Source: Anolis sagrei (lineage: Eukaryota > Chordata > Lepidosauria > Squamata > Anolidae). Taken from it: a stretch of 64,000 nucleotides of DNA. Both the position numbers and the translations under genes were made by a program. Below the pieces are notes generated by a model. The model saw only the letters and a list, made by a program, of their open reading frames with translations, did not search any database and was not told the origin of the DNA. The stretch is from the NCBI RefSeq assembly GCF_037176765.1, contig NC_090023.1:25741366-25805365 (forward strand), given 5' to 3'. The stretch's first letter is position 1. Each line of letters starts with the position of its first letter. Below, piece after piece: positions 45,229 to 56,791 of this stretch.

Positions 45229-46530
45229 ACAGGGGCTTTACAGATAATAGATATTTATGAAGGGCAAGTTACTTTCTGACTTCTGAGCCATCTCCTCAAC
45301 TTATGTCATGGTTCCCAAAATAGCCAGAAGAGCCTTGACTAAATAAGGTGAAAAAGTGATATTTCTTTGAGTAAGCTTAAAGGAAGCTATTTTGAAGTAT
45401 TTATTAAAGAAACACACTGTTCATTGTTAAACCACAATGTTCATTGTTAAACCACAACATTCTCTAATATGACATTATGGAATGATATGCTGTAGTAGTG
45501 TGGTAGGAATTCAACACTAGGAATTGCTTAACCATACTGATTCCATTTGGAACTGGTTTCCTATCTAGCTTTGGGACTGAAGTAGTCCAGTGTGCTCTGA
45601 ATGTTAAATTTAAGGATTAGTCAAGTTGTTTGTCTGTATATGAGCCATCCATAAAGTCCCACAACTGGTTGAAATAAAATCAGTAGTGGTGTCTGTAACA
45701 AGCTTCAGAACAAACCTAGATGGCCGACTATAATAAGAAGGAAATACCACAAGCAAGAACGTAGACAGCGGCCAAAAATGAACACAGTATTCCAGGTACA
45801 GCTTGATAAAGCAGGATCAAATGATAATACTTAGGAAAGGACGTTTCTTAACGTGCCTCAGGCACTGAAAGGATTTGGCTGACTACATGCATTAGAGAAA
45901 GCTGTAGGTACAAAGACGTATTTTGGTTTCAGAAATGTATGTTCTACTAACAATTCCCATCCCTTATAATTTAAATCTCATTATTTGTGTATTTATTTAT
46001 TTAGACCTCTCACCACCCAAGTTCTTCATGGAGACCTGTCAAAAATACTTCCCTCCTGTCGAGATTATTTGGCTCCCTGGCTTTTCTAAACATCACTTGC
46101 CTGTTTTGCACAGATTTGCCTCATGTGGCACTGTCATTTGTAATAAGGTAATAGGTCTTAAAATTGTGTGTGTGACATCTCATTACTTCTGCAGAGGTAC
46201 ATCTGATCCTTTCCCCCAAATTGATGCCATTATCACAGCATTCTCTCTGTTAAAGGCTGTTCTTTGTAGATAGTAGTTTCCCAGAATATTTTTGGGAGCT
46301 AATTCCTGAAATGACTAGGGAAGAAATAGGTTTATAATGAGATCGGAATGATTCTGTTATATCAGGTTTGTCATACTCCAGTCCCTCAAATTTGGGTATT
46401 TCTTTTTTGTGTATCAATCATAAAAATTATATTAATTCAGCAAGTTCTAATTTGTCTTCGAATATAGGTTGTACATATGAAATGCTGTACTATTGCTACC
46501 ATTTTGGTTTTGGTACCATTTTGGTAGCAA
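45229..46530. other. No recognised feature
   Basis: AT-rich. CCACAATGTTCATTGTTAAA-type text is duplicated in tandem at about 45415-45455. An S3-like head (GAGAGAACCAGCATAG) follows at 46535. Confidence 0.4.
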
Positions 46531-46651
46531 CCACTGATCTGAGAGAACCAGCATAGAATCATGCTTAAAAGATAACCAATATTCAAATCTATACTTAAAC
46601 ACACTATATGGGGTTGTTGTGAGCCTTAATAGAATTTCCACTTATCCTCTT

Positions 46652-47272
46652 AGGCCCCTTCTACACTGCCATATAAAAAAGTATCTGCTTTGAACTGGGT
46701 TATCTGGCAAAGATCCACATAGTCAAAGCCATGGTATTCCCTGTAGTAACCTACGGATGTAAGAGCTGGACCTTTGGGAAAGCTGAGCGAAGGAAGATAG
46801 ATGCTTTTGAGCTGTGGTGTTGGAGGAAAGTTCTGAGAGTGCCTTGGACTGCGAGAAGATCCAACCAGTCCATCCTCCAGGAAATAAAGCCCGACTGCTC
46901 ATTGGAGGGAAGGATACTAGAGACAAAGTTGAAGTACTTCAGCCACATCATGAGGAGACAGCAAAGCCTAGAGAAGACAATTATGCTGGGGAAAGTGGAA
47001 GGTAAAAGGAAGAGGGGCCGACCAAGGGCAAGATGGATGGATGGCATCCTTGAAGTGACTGGACTGACCTTGAAGGAGCTGAGGGTGGTGACGGCCGACA
47101 GGGAGCTCTGGCGTGGGCTGGTCCATGAGGTCACGAAGAGTCGAAGACGACTGAACGAATGAACAATAACAACAACAATCTGGCAGTGTAAACTCACATA
47201 ATCCTGTTCAAAGCAGATACTGTGGATTATCTGATTTGATAATCTGGATTATATGGTAATGTAGAAGGGGAA
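46652..47272. mobile_element. Palindromic MITE split by BovB
   Basis: The left arm GGCCCCTTCTACACTGCCAT and the right arm ATGGTAATGTAGAAGGGG are inverse. The inner text GCTTTGAACTGGGTTATCTG pairs with TAATCCTGTTCAAAGCAGA. The BovB at 46710-47177 sits in its middle. Confidence 0.8.
46710..47177 (+). mobile_element. BovB (RTE) LINE 3' end, open over its length
   Basis: Encodes VTYGCKSWTFGKAERRKIDA then FELWCWRKVLRVPWTARRSN and LWRGLVHEVTKSRRRLNE without a stop, then ends GAATGAACAATAACAACAAC. Flanked by ATCTGGCA at 46702-46709 and 47178-47185 (perfect). The youngest-looking BovB piece here. Confidence 0.92.
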
Positions 47273-47324
47273 TAGAATGATGCAAACTAAATAATAGTAT
47301 AATGACATTTTGTCATGCCCAGAC

Positions 47325-47405
47325 TCATAGAATCATAGAATCATAGAGTTGGAAGAGACCTTGTCGGCCATCCAGTCCAACCCCCTGCCAAGAAGCAGGA
47401 AAATT
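47325..47405 (-). mobile_element. CR1 LINE 3' end, very short
   Basis: Antisense: AGAATCATAGAATCATAGAG then TTGGAAGAGACCTTGTCGG to CAAGAAGCAGG. Confidence 0.85.
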
Positions 47406-47534
47406 TCAGAACTCTACCAAAACTTTCAAAATTTCATTATTATTTCATTATTGGCGATTTTTATGACAGAACCGATTGGGAGCTGCAATTTATAATGAAA
47501 TTTTGAAAGTTTCGTTAGAGTTCTGAAATTTTCA
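47402..47534. repeat. Inverted repeat, about 40-bp arms
   Basis: AAATTTCAGAACTCTACC and AACTTTCAAAATTTCATTAT on the left pair with ATAATGAAATTTTGAAAGTT and TTAGAGTTCTGAAATTTT on the right, with about 50 bp between. Probably a MITE. Confidence 0.75.
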
Positions 47535-48196
47535 CCACCAGAACATTAGCAACACTTTAGAAGCAAAGCACATGCAGCCCCTACTTTTGCAAGTACTTTG
47601 GAACCATTTAGACCCGCCTACCTTCATGAGACCTGCCGACCTTCGTGACCGTATCTCCCTCCATGAACCAGCCCGAGCCCTCCAATCTTCAGGGGAAGCC
47701 CTCCTTTCGCCCCTGTCAGTTTCACAAGCTCTCCTTGTGGGCACTAGGGAGAGAGCCTTCTCCTCTGTGGCCCCCCGACTCTGGAACTCATTACCTGGAG
47801 AGATTAGGAAAGCCCCTACCCTAGAAACCTTTAAAAAGAACCTCAAAATCTGGCTCTTCTGTTGCACCTTTGGTGAGTAGGTACATATCACTCACACTAT
47901 CACTCAGCCTCAACGTTTCTATCATTGGAGTACACATCCCTCCACCTCCTCATGGAAAAGTTTGCTTCCAAAACCCTTTTTTTAAAAATTGAGCTCCCCT
48001 TGCAAATAACCTGCTCCTCCTTTTATCTCACCCGAGTTTTTAATTATTTTTAATCATTTTATTCTGCACATGTGGCCCGTCCATTGTCACTGTGATTGTA
48101 ATTTTATATTGCTAATGTATTTATACGTTTTTTTAATTATTATTATTATGTAATTATGATGTTGCTTGTTGTTTGTGTTCTTGGTTTTACTTTGTT

Positions 48197-48377
48197 GTAG
48201 GTACCGCTCCGGCGGGAAGGTAACGGTGCTCTATGCAGTCATGCCGGCCACATGACCTTGGAGGTGTCTATGGACAACGCTGGCTCTTCGGCTTAGAAAT
48301 GGAGATGAGCACCACACCCCAGAGTCAGACATGACTGGACTTAATGTCAGGGGACTACCTTTACCTTTTAATTTGTT
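48197..48377 (+). mobile_element. tRNA-derived SINE, family S2, 3' part
   Basis: GTACCGCTCCGGCGGGAAGG, CACATGACCTTGGAGGTG, GACTGGACTTAATGTCAGG. The tRNA head is absent. Confidence 0.85.
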
Positions 48378-48433
48378 GTTTGGGCTTGGCCTCATGTAAG
48401 CCACCCCAAGTCCCCGATGGTGGCGGGGTATAA

Positions 48434-48485
48434 ATAATAATAATAATAATAATAATAATTATTATTATTATTATTATTATTATAT
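48434..48485. repeat. (AAT)n meeting (ATT)n, self-complementary
   Basis: About nine AAT units run into about nine ATT units. This is what two A-rich LINE-type tails facing each other would give, so 48486-48825 may be a minus-strand element ending here; I cannot name it. Confidence 0.85.
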
Positions 48486-48825
48486 TTAGAACCATGGATT
48501 GCCCATGCCTAATAGTCAGAGTTGTCTCCAGCGCCGGTCCTCCATCCCAGCCAGCCCCTTGAACAGGGACAGCATCCCTGGATCCCAGCGGCTGGGAGCG
48601 CTGACAGTGGGCAACTTTCTGTAGGAAAGACCCATGAAGAGGAAGGCAAAGAAGCAGAGAATACAGCGCTGGTTGACTGGAAACCAGCCAGGGAAGGCCT
48701 TGCTTCCTTAGTAAGTCTGTTTTAATGTAAGCTACTTTGATTCTTAACATTTTCGGGGTGTACTGTAGGTAGATGGTCCTTGAGAGCTGTTTGGAGATGG
48801 GCTCGTCTGGAGGGCTCCTGAAGGG

Positions 48826-48963
48826 TTGGCTTGGTATCCAATAGTTTCTTCGCAGGCTTGGATGATGGAGGTCTTCAGTTTGTTCCAATGTTCCTCAACA
48901 TTGGAACAAACTGAAGACCTCCATCATCCAAGCCTGCGAAGAAACTATTGGATACCAAGCCAA
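48826..48963. repeat. Perfect 67-bp palindrome with 4-bp loop at a LINE 5' junction
   Basis: 48826-48892 is the exact reverse complement of 48897-48963, with loop CCTC. The right arm is the start of the LINE ORF2 fragment (HWNKLKTSIIQACEETIGYQ). In LINE sense the inverted arm plus loop reads AATGTTGAGGAACATT, itself a 6-bp hairpin. Confidence 0.97.
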
Positions 48964-51230
48964 GAAACATCAAGACTGGTTTGATGAAAATGACATCGAG
49001 ATCCAACAGCTAATTGACAAGAAAAGGAAAGCCTTCCAAGCATGGCAGAGAGACATCAACTGTGCTGCTAAGAAAAAGATCTATGCCAGCGCAAAAGCTG
49101 AGGTCCAAAGAAGGACAAGAGAACTCAAGAACATCTGGTGGACAAAGAAGGCCGAAGAAATCCAACATCTGGCAGATACCCATAATGCTCAGGGATTTTT
49201 CAAAGCCACAAAGGTCATCTTACGGACCAAGAAACCATGGCATACAGCCTCTACGCTCATCAGATGGAACCAAACTCCTGAAGGACCAAAACGCAATTGC
49301 ACTACGTTGGAAAGAACACTACCAAAGCCTCCTGAACCGCAGCTCCAACGTGGCCGAAGAGGTCCTCTCACAAATCCCACAACAACCAACCAGGGATGAG
49401 CTTGCAGCACTGCCTAGTTTGGAAGAAGTCAGCAATGCCATCAGCCAACAGAAGAATAACAAAGCCAGTGGACCAGATGGGATCCCTGCTGAAATCTTTA
49501 AAGAGGGAGGACCTGAACTGACACACCAACTCCACCAGCTCATAGAAAAAGTGTGGGTGACCGAGAAAATCCCAGCAGATTTCAAGGACGCCACCATCAT
49601 CACCCTCTTCAAAAAAGGGGAAAGAACAGATTGCGGAAACTATCGAGGTATCTCCCTTCTAACCTCCGCTGGGAAAATCCTCGCAAGAATCCTTGCAAAC
49701 CGCCTTCTGCCCCTCTCAGAAGACACCCTCCCAGAATCCCAGAATGGCTTCCGCCCCTCCAGAGGAACCGTGGACATGATCTTCACTGCACGACAGCTCC
49801 AAGAAAAATGCAGGGAACAAAACCAACCTCTGTACATGGCATTCATCGACCTTGCAAAGGCATTCGACACAGTGAATCGCAGCGCTCTCTGGATCATCCT
49901 CCACAAAATCGGGTGCCCAAGCAAATTTGTGAACATCCTGCGGCTCCTCCATGATGACATGATGGCAACAGTCTTGGACAGCAGTGGCTCCCAAAGTGAC
50001 CCATTCAAGGTGGAATCGAGTGTCAAACAGGGATGTGTTATTGCTCCAACTCTATTCTCCATCTTCATCGCTATGATACTTCACCTTGTTGATGGGAAGC
50101 TTCCCACCGGAGTGGAAATAATCTATCGGACAGATGGCAAGCTATTCAACCTCAGCAGACTGAAAGCCAAAACCAAGGTTACAACAACATCTGTTATAGA
50201 ACTCCAGTATGCTGATGACAATGTCGTCTGTGCGCATTCAGAAGAAGATCTACAAGCCACTCTAAACACCTTCGCAGAAGCATACGAGAAGCTCGGCCTG
50301 TTACTGAACATTGAGAAAACCAAGGTGCTGTTCCAGCAGTCACCAGCCAATCCCTCTCCAATGCCAGTAATACAGCTTAATGGTGTAACATTAGAAAATG
50401 TGGACCATTTCCGCTACCTTGGCAGCCACCTCTCCACCAAAGTCAACATTGATGCCGAAATACAACACCGCCTGAGCTCTGCAAGTGCAGCATTTTCCAG
50501 AATGAAGCAGAGAGTGTTTGAGGACTGGGACATCCGTAGGGAGACCAAGGTGCTTGTCTATAAAGCTATTGTCCTCCCAACCCTGCTCTATGCCTGTGAG
50601 ACGTGGACTGTCTACAGACGTCACATGCAACTCCTGGAACGATTCCATCAGCGCTGCCTCCGGAAAATCCTGCAAATCTCCTGGAAGGACAAGCGGACAA
50701 ATGTCAGTGTGCTGGAAGAAGCAAAGACCACCAGCATTGAAGCGATGGTCCTCCAACATCAACTCCGCTGGGCCGGCCACGTTGTCCGGATGCCTGACAA
50801 CCGTCTCCCAAAGCAGTTGCTCTACTCCGAACTTAAGAACGGAAAACGGAACGTTGGTGGACAGGAAAAGAGATTTAAAGATGGGCTCAAAGCCAACCTT
50901 AAAAACTCTGGCATAGACACTGAGAACTGGGAAGCCCTGGCCCTTGAGCGCTCCAGCTGGAGGACAGCTGTGACCAGCAGTGCTGCAGAATTTGAGGAGG
51001 CACGAGTGGAGGGTGAAAGAGAGAAACGTGCCAGGAGGAAGGCACGTCAAGCCAACCCCGACCGGGACCGCCTTCCACCTGGAAACCAATGCCCTCACTG
51101 CGGAAGAAGATGCAGAGCAAGAATAGGGCTCCACAGCCACATACGGACCCACAAGGAAATCCATAATGGAAGACCATCTTACTCGTCCAACGAGGGATCG
51201 CCTAAGTACTTTGATTCTTCTTTGAGTAGA
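48897..51230 (+). mobile_element. 5'-truncated LINE: reverse transcriptase with C-terminal C2H2 finger
   Basis: About 770 codons of non-LTR ORF2. Order: linker region (WFDENDIEIQQL, WWTKKAEEIQ), NKASGPDGIPAEIF, FKKGERTDCGNYRGISLL, FIDLAKAFDTVNRSALW, catalytic YADDN near 50210, LRWAGHVVRMPDNRLPKQLL, then a basic stretch and the finger CPHCGRRCRARIGL-HSHIRTH (C-x2-C-x12-H-x3-H). The endonuclease is missing through truncation. One extra base near 49218 shifts frame; otherwise it is open to about 51200. I do not firmly know its clade (RTE-like or Ingi/Vingi-like are candidates). The low decay suggests a fairly young insertion. A second, old 3' copy is at 1984-2265. Confidence 0.9.
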
Positions 51231-51350
51231 GAAAATGTGAAGCATAAACATTTTTGTAAACCAGGGAGAAGGGAGGCAAGCACAAGGTTTATTATGGTCC
51301 TTCTTTGTAATACTATACTTATAATGCAATATATCTGTGCCAATCCATGA

Positions 51351-52040
51351 TGTATCATTTTAGGAACAGGACAGGTAAGTGACCTTTTAATATATTAAAC
51401 AGAAAGACATATTTCAGATGGTATAACTCCAGGAGAGGTTTACTGCCTTAATGGATTATACTGACATCCTGATAACAGTAGTCAGCTGATAGAAAATCCT
51501 CACAGAAAGCCTGAGGCAGAGCATCTTGCTGGACTAGCTTTGCAGAGCCAGTTCTTGCTTCCAACAGATCTTGGCATGCATTTTTTAAAATCTTTTCATA
51601 TTCATTATATATTTGTTACTTAATTTACTATTATCTAGTCAGTGTCTTTGGGATTAATTGTGGTTATATATTTGAGCTTGTTTTGAATGCATACATAACA
51701 AAGTAAATTAGACTTCCAGTATCCAGGGGTTTTAATTGTGCGAAAGCTCCCCTGGCCACCGCTGAGACCTGGGGTTCCAGGTTCAGCGATGAATCCAGGA
51801 TCACTCCCTGGTGTCCCTTAGAAAAAATAGCTTGAGGTTTGCTTTTGGGATTTCTTGAACATTTTCAAGGTGTAGATGGTGGAATCTATAGATGAAGGAT
51901 CTGTATATGAGGAATAGCAACTGTACCATGTCTTGGCCTAACCCCATAACATTTGCAGTTGCACTGAGCAAAGTAGATTACTCTGCTGGAGATCGGGACA
52001 CAGCAGGATGATATTTCCACCCCCTTCCCATCAGTGGGAA
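51351..52040. other. No recognised feature
   Basis: AT-rich sequence with no gene, SINE or clear LINE. A short GC-rich phrase at about 51745-51820 is not identified. Confidence 0.4.
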
Positions 52041-52044
52041 GGGA

Positions 52045-52400
52045 TATCAGGAAAAAAACATGAAAGATTGGAAACCTTTTTTGAAATTTTGCATGAAGAA
52101 AAAAAGGATTTACCAACTTTAAGTTTTGAAGAATCATTTGAAGTGTTTTTGCCCAAGAAAAGATTCAACACTAAGAAATCCGGAAGGTGATACCTATGTT
52201 ATTCCTTCCAGCTGAATGAAGATAGATTTGAAGACTTTTTTTTTCTTTTTTTCTATTCTCATTTTCTTCCTTTCTCTGTTTGTTTTTTTTCTTTTTCTTG
52301 GCACTTTTTGTGTTTCGATTCTACATTTCTTATTGTTTCTTTTTAAACTTTTAATATAATCTTTTCAATATATATATAAAAGAAAAAAAGAAACGACAAT
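52045..52400 (+). mobile_element. Probable L1 LINE 3' end
   Basis: An L1-like C-terminal reading (MKDWKPFFEILHEEKK) is followed by a pyrimidine-rich 3' UTR (TTTTTCTTTTTTTCTATTC) and a final AATATA/AAAAGAAAAA stretch, like the L1 3' end at 21694-22184. No target duplication was found. Confidence 0.45.
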
Positions 52401-52429
52401 ACACAAAAAAGGTTTTATAATAATAATTA

Positions 52430-52770
52430 TTTATTTATTAATATTCTGCTCTATCTCTCCTGAGGGACTCAGGGCAGATTCCAAACATAAAAGGCAAACA
52501 TTCAATGCCCAAATACAATACATTCAAACTAATAAAATTTAACATATAAACACAAACTATGACTTAACAGGGTTGTTGTAGGTTTTTTGGGGCTATATGG
52601 CCATGTTCTGACATTTCGCCAGCATCTATGGCAAGCATCCTTAGAGAATGCTTGCCATAGCTGCAGGCGAAACGTCAGAAGAGAATGCCTCTAGAACATG
52701 GCCATATAGCCCAAAAAAACCTACAACAACCCAGTGCTTCCGGCCATGAAAGCCTTCGACAATACATATG
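52430..52770. repeat. Antisense L2-like tail joined to palindromic Penelope-related repeat, copy 3
   Basis: 52430-52570 reads TTTATTAATATTCTGCTC, an antisense LINE tail. 52570-52770 has GGTTGTTGTAGGTTTTTTGG to GCATCTATGGCAAGCATCC and the inverse back to CCAAAAAAACCTACAACAACC, then TTCCGGCCATGAAAGCC. Confidence 0.7.
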
Positions 52771-53580
52771 ACTTAACAACTAAAATTAAATAAAAAATGC
52801 CGCCTGTTATAACAGACATAAGACAAAACATCAAACATCGAACCGACGCAACAAAAAACCTTTTGCAAAAACGAACTGAAAAAAATGGGAACATTGCTGA
52901 CAAAATTTCATGCTCCCGACTCAAATATATATCCCATGGTTTTGTTTATAATTAACATGTTCTGCAAAGAAACCCACACAAATATTCGAAGGTAAAAAAT
53001 TATATTTTGATGGATTCTACATATTTACAGTACAAATTTCACTCAAGACATAAGTAATCCTTGAATCAGTTACATTATATTCTAGCAGTGGTTTTTAACA
53101 TAAAACTGACTTTTTTATTTTATACAGTATAAAAGGGATTTCACAGCCTGTATTTCTCAGTTTACTGTTGGGTTATTGTTCTTGTTAAGTCAACTCCAAA
53201 CTATGGCAAATTATGTATTTTCTTGGCAAGATTTATTCTAAGGAGGCTTGCTTCTGTTTACCTCTAAGACTGGGAGTATGTGACCTACTAGATTACTCAA
53301 TGGATTTCCATATCTCAACAGAGAATCCCAGAAACACAGGATAACATTATACACTTTACCTTTCTTACTGTATCCAAGGCTGCAATCAATGGTATGTCTT
53401 TCTTTACTTTTAAGTATAGATAGATAGATAGATAGCGTAAGAAACATCTGCACATAGTAATGTCTCATTTTATTATTCTGCTTTTCAAGTCCAACCTTCT
53501 TCTCTACAACAAAATATTGCTTGTTCCTAAGTAACTGTGTTAAACATCAAAGAATTAAGCTTTCAATTTATTCTAGGAGT
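52771..53580. other. Mostly unassigned, with an S3-like remnant
   Basis: Near 53170-53270 faint S3 SINE antisense wording (TTGTTAAGTCAACTCC, TTTCTTGGCAAGATTT). A TAGA run is at 53416-53437. The rest is unrecognised. Confidence 0.4.
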
Positions 53581-53584
53581 TTGG

Positions 53585-53840
53585 TTGTTTTTCGTATCAG
53601 GAGTGACTTGAGAAACTGCAAGTTGTTTCTGGTGTAAGAGAATTAGCAGTCTGCAAGGACGTTGCCCAGGGAACACCTGGATGTTTTGCCATCCTGTGGG
53701 AGGATTCTCTCATGTCCCCACATGGGAAGCTGGAGCTGACAGATAGAGCTCACCCCGCTCCCCGAATTCAAACTGCTGACCTTTCGATTAGCAGTCCTTC
53801 CAGCACAAAGGTTTGACTGTTTGTGCCACTGGGAGCTGCT
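53585..53840 (-). mobile_element. tRNA-derived SINE, family S1
   Basis: Antisense: CAGGAGTGACTTGAGAAACT, AGAGAATTAGCAGTCTGC, CATGTCCCCACATGGG, TGTGCCACTGGGAGCTGC. Confidence 0.85.
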
Positions 53841-55160
53841 ATTCCAAGAGTGCTACGATTTAAATGGATTTCAATTGTGAAACTGCATATGGTCAAAGTA
53901 CATTCTTTTGGCAATAGAGGCAGTGTTCTGTTGCTGTCATTCCACAGTGTAAGGAATGCAGCAATTGTGAAACATAACTGTGTTAGGCAAAGGGAGAAGA
54001 ATTGTATGCTTCCAAACTTATTTACATACATATAGCTATCTAAAGGGTTGTGTTTTGGACAAATTTACTAAGGTCAATGTACATTTTTAGTATATTCTTA
54101 ACCAGATGTTAACTATATATATTTATCTTTCACAAAATAAATTTCATAGACTGTTATGTGGAATGCAGATGTTTACAGCCAGTGACAGGAATGTGTAAAG
54201 GTTAAAACTGAAATCCATTTTCATTGCCCCTTATCTCAAATTCTGAAATGCTCCAAAATCCAAAACTGTGCACATGGGTGGCTGAGATAATGACATCTTT
54301 GCTTTCTGGTGGTTCACTGTGCACAAATATAATATGATTAAAATGTTGAACATGGTCTCCTCGGGATATTCTATAAGATATACATTAAGTATAAATGAAT
54401 CATAGAGTTGGAAGAGACCTCATGGGCCATCCAGTCCCAAGAAGCAGGAAAATCGCATTCAAAACACCCCCGACAGATGGCCATCCAGCCTATGTTTAAA
54501 AGCTTCCAATAATGAGACTTCTGGGATGTGGGGCCCATATCTAAACACAAAATTCACATGCAAATATTCCAAAATCCTCTCCCCCCAAAAAACAGTTCAA
54601 AATACTTCTGGTCCAAAACATTTCAGGTAAGAGATGCTCCATCTGTACTCCTCGTTCTCGAATGCTAAACAGATTAATGTGCTTCACTGAGAGCTTGTAG
54701 ATGGATTTGATGCTATTTCCTATGACATTAAACATGCTGCATTCAGGAACTTTTTAAGAGAAGGGAATTCTTTTGGAAGCTTTTGTTGTATATCTTTATA
54801 AGAATCTGAAAAAAGCTGTGACATCGTAGCCTTTGGAAATTCTGCACCCTTCCTCCTTGCTGGATAGGACAACTATTTGCTGAGCTTTCCAAAGAGCTAC
54901 CTTGGTTTCTAAGTATTTATTTTGGCTACGTTTAAAACCAAACAAAACAAGCATTCCCAAATCTTCTCTCCAGGGACAATGTCAGTAATTTTGTCCCACT
55001 GGGAAATTCCTGGCTTTCAATATTACCAATTAGGGCCAAACTATTCCCAAATATATCACAAGATTCTGTTACTATAAATTTCTCTTGGCTTTCCCTGAAC
55101 TCTTCTTTGTTCTTCTGTGTATTAAGCTTCCTACTACGGAATGCTACATATTAGGCTAAC
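53841..55160. other. Unassigned, with a short CR1 end
   Basis: 54393-54520 is an antisense CR1 3' end (AATCATAGAGTTGGAAGAG, GGCCATCCAGCC). The rest shows no gene or repeat I can name. Confidence 0.45.
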
Positions 55161-55162
55161 AA

Positions 55163-55475
55163 TAGTAAAGGCAAAGGTTTCCCTTGACATTAAGTCTAGT
55201 CATATCCAACTCTGGGGGGTGGTGCTCATCCCCATTTCTAAGCTGAAGAGCCAGCATTGTCCGTAGACACCTCCTAGGTCCTGTGGCCAGCATGACTCAA
55301 TAGAGCCCTGTTACCTTCCTGAAGAAGCTGCACCTATTGATCTACTCACATTTGCATGTTTTCGAACTGCTAGGTTGGCAGAAGCTGGGGCTAACAGCAG
55401 GAACTCACCCCACTCTCCGGATTCGAACCACCAACCTTTTGGTCAGCAAGTTCAGCAGCTCAGCTGCACCACCTA
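55163..55475 (-). mobile_element. tRNA-derived SINE, family S2, near full-length
   Basis: Antisense: AGTAAAGGCAAAGGTTTCCC, TTTTCGAACTGCTAGGTTGG, GGATTCGAACCACCAACC, CAGCTGCACCACC. Confidence 0.85.
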
Positions 55476-55625
55476 TTTTCAAATAACCCAACTGTTAACT
55501 TCTGTGCAGGCACAATGAATCAAATGAAAAAAAACCTCAACTGATTGGCAAAATTAGTGTGAATAAAAATGTGTTTTGTTGATGTTGTATGCTTTCAAGT
55601 ACTTATTCACTTAGGCCTCCAAATA

Positions 55626-56004
55626 CAGGCAATCCTCAAGTTACAAACATCCAACTTACAAACAACTCATAGTTAAGAACAGGGATGAGACAACAGAAAG
55701 TGAGAGAAATCTACCCTTGTCAAGGGAAAAAGGTCGCCACTGAAGCTTTCTCAACAATCCTTTTTTTTCTTCAAAATCTAATGATCACAGGGACAGAAAG
55801 TAAGGTGAAATCTTCTGAACAGGGGCCCAGACAGTAAAACAAACTCCAAAGGGGTGTTAACCCTTCCCTATGCTAGCCAAAGCTAAAAATATAGACTTCT
55901 GAGTGGAGTTAGACTTAAAAATGTACCTGTTACAACTTACATACACATTTAACTTAAGAACAAACCTACAGAGCCTATCTTGTTTGTAACTTGGGGACTG
56001 CCTG
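55626..56004. mobile_element. TA-flanked MITE with CAGGCAGTCC ends
   Basis: The left end CAGGCAATCCTCAAGTTAC and the right end GTAACTTGGGGACTGCCTG are inverse repeats bounded by TA dinucleotides (55624-55625, 56005-56006). No transposase. A partial copy lies at 15945-16060. Confidence 0.85.
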
Positions 56005-56186
56005 TACATGTGAAAGAGTAAGTAAGAGAGAGAGAGAAAACTGGTAAGGAAAAGGAGCAAGAAAGATGAGTCTCCATCATGATGAGGGAACAAAAACAGA
56101 GGAAAGCAAAGACTAACAAGAAAAAAATGATGGCTGAATGGGGAAGGGTGAAGGAAAAAAAGAGCACTAAAGTGAAGTGACAATTA

Positions 56187-56791
56187 CCGTGTATACTTGA
56201 GTATAAGCCTAGTTTTTCAGTCCTTTTATTAAGGCTTATACTCGGGTGAGGGTCCTGATAGGAAGGCGTGGGGCTGAAAGAAGGGCTTCTTTCTGCTCCA
56301 CGCCTTCCTGCCAGGACCCTCACCTCTCCACACAGCAAACCAGCTCTCCTTCTTCTCATCCTCTCTCACAGTGCAGCACATGCCTTCCTTTTTCTCTCAG
56401 TGTAGCATGTGCCTTCCTCATCTCCTCTTGGAGCCAGTCTTTCCCACTTTTCCTTATTCATATACACCCAGCATTTTCTCCAAAATGTATAGTTAAAATA
56501 AACCATGGTGATTATTGGATGGATACGTAAACACATTTACATTGAAGAAGTTTAATCAGATCTAGACAGTCTTATCTTACAGTTTTATGTAAATATTCAA
56601 AAATATTTAACTTACTGATGGTTCAATTAATGTAATTTTATTGGTATCTATTTTTAATTTAAAATTTACCAGTAGCTGCTGCATTTCCCACCCTCGGCTT
56701 ATACTCAAGTCAATACATTTTCCCAGTTTTTTTGTGGTAAAATTAGGTACCTCACTTATATTTGGGTTGGCTTATACTCAAGTATATACGG
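56187..56791. mobile_element. TA-flanked element Y, full-length
   Basis: Ends CCGTGTATACTTGAGTATAAG and CTTATACTCAAGTATATACGG with TA at 56185-56186 and 56792-56793. An internal hairpin GGGTCCTGATAGGAAGGCGT / ACGCCTTCCTGCCAGGACCC lies at about 56250-56325. Non-autonomous. Confidence 0.88.

Larger units (their letters stand above)
47565..48485 (+). mobile_element. L2-like LINE 3' end, split by an S2 SINE
   Basis: An open stretch to the TAG at 47878 ends APRLWNSLPGEIRKAPTLET then FKKNLKIWLFCCTFGE, typical of the C-terminus of L2/CR1-group ORF2. The 3' UTR is broken at 48197-48377 by an S2 SINE and ends CCCCGATGGTGGCGGGGTAT plus (AAT)n then (ATT)n. Confidence 0.8.

Noticed and set aside
48361-48888. 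Long minus-strand frame with an isoleucine run
   Set aside because: The run is translated AAT/ATT repeat, and the start is the inverted arm of the LINE palindrome, so it is not a gene.
50391-51329. 312-residue minus-strand frame
   Set aside because: It is the antisense shadow of the C2H2-finger LINE reverse transcriptase.
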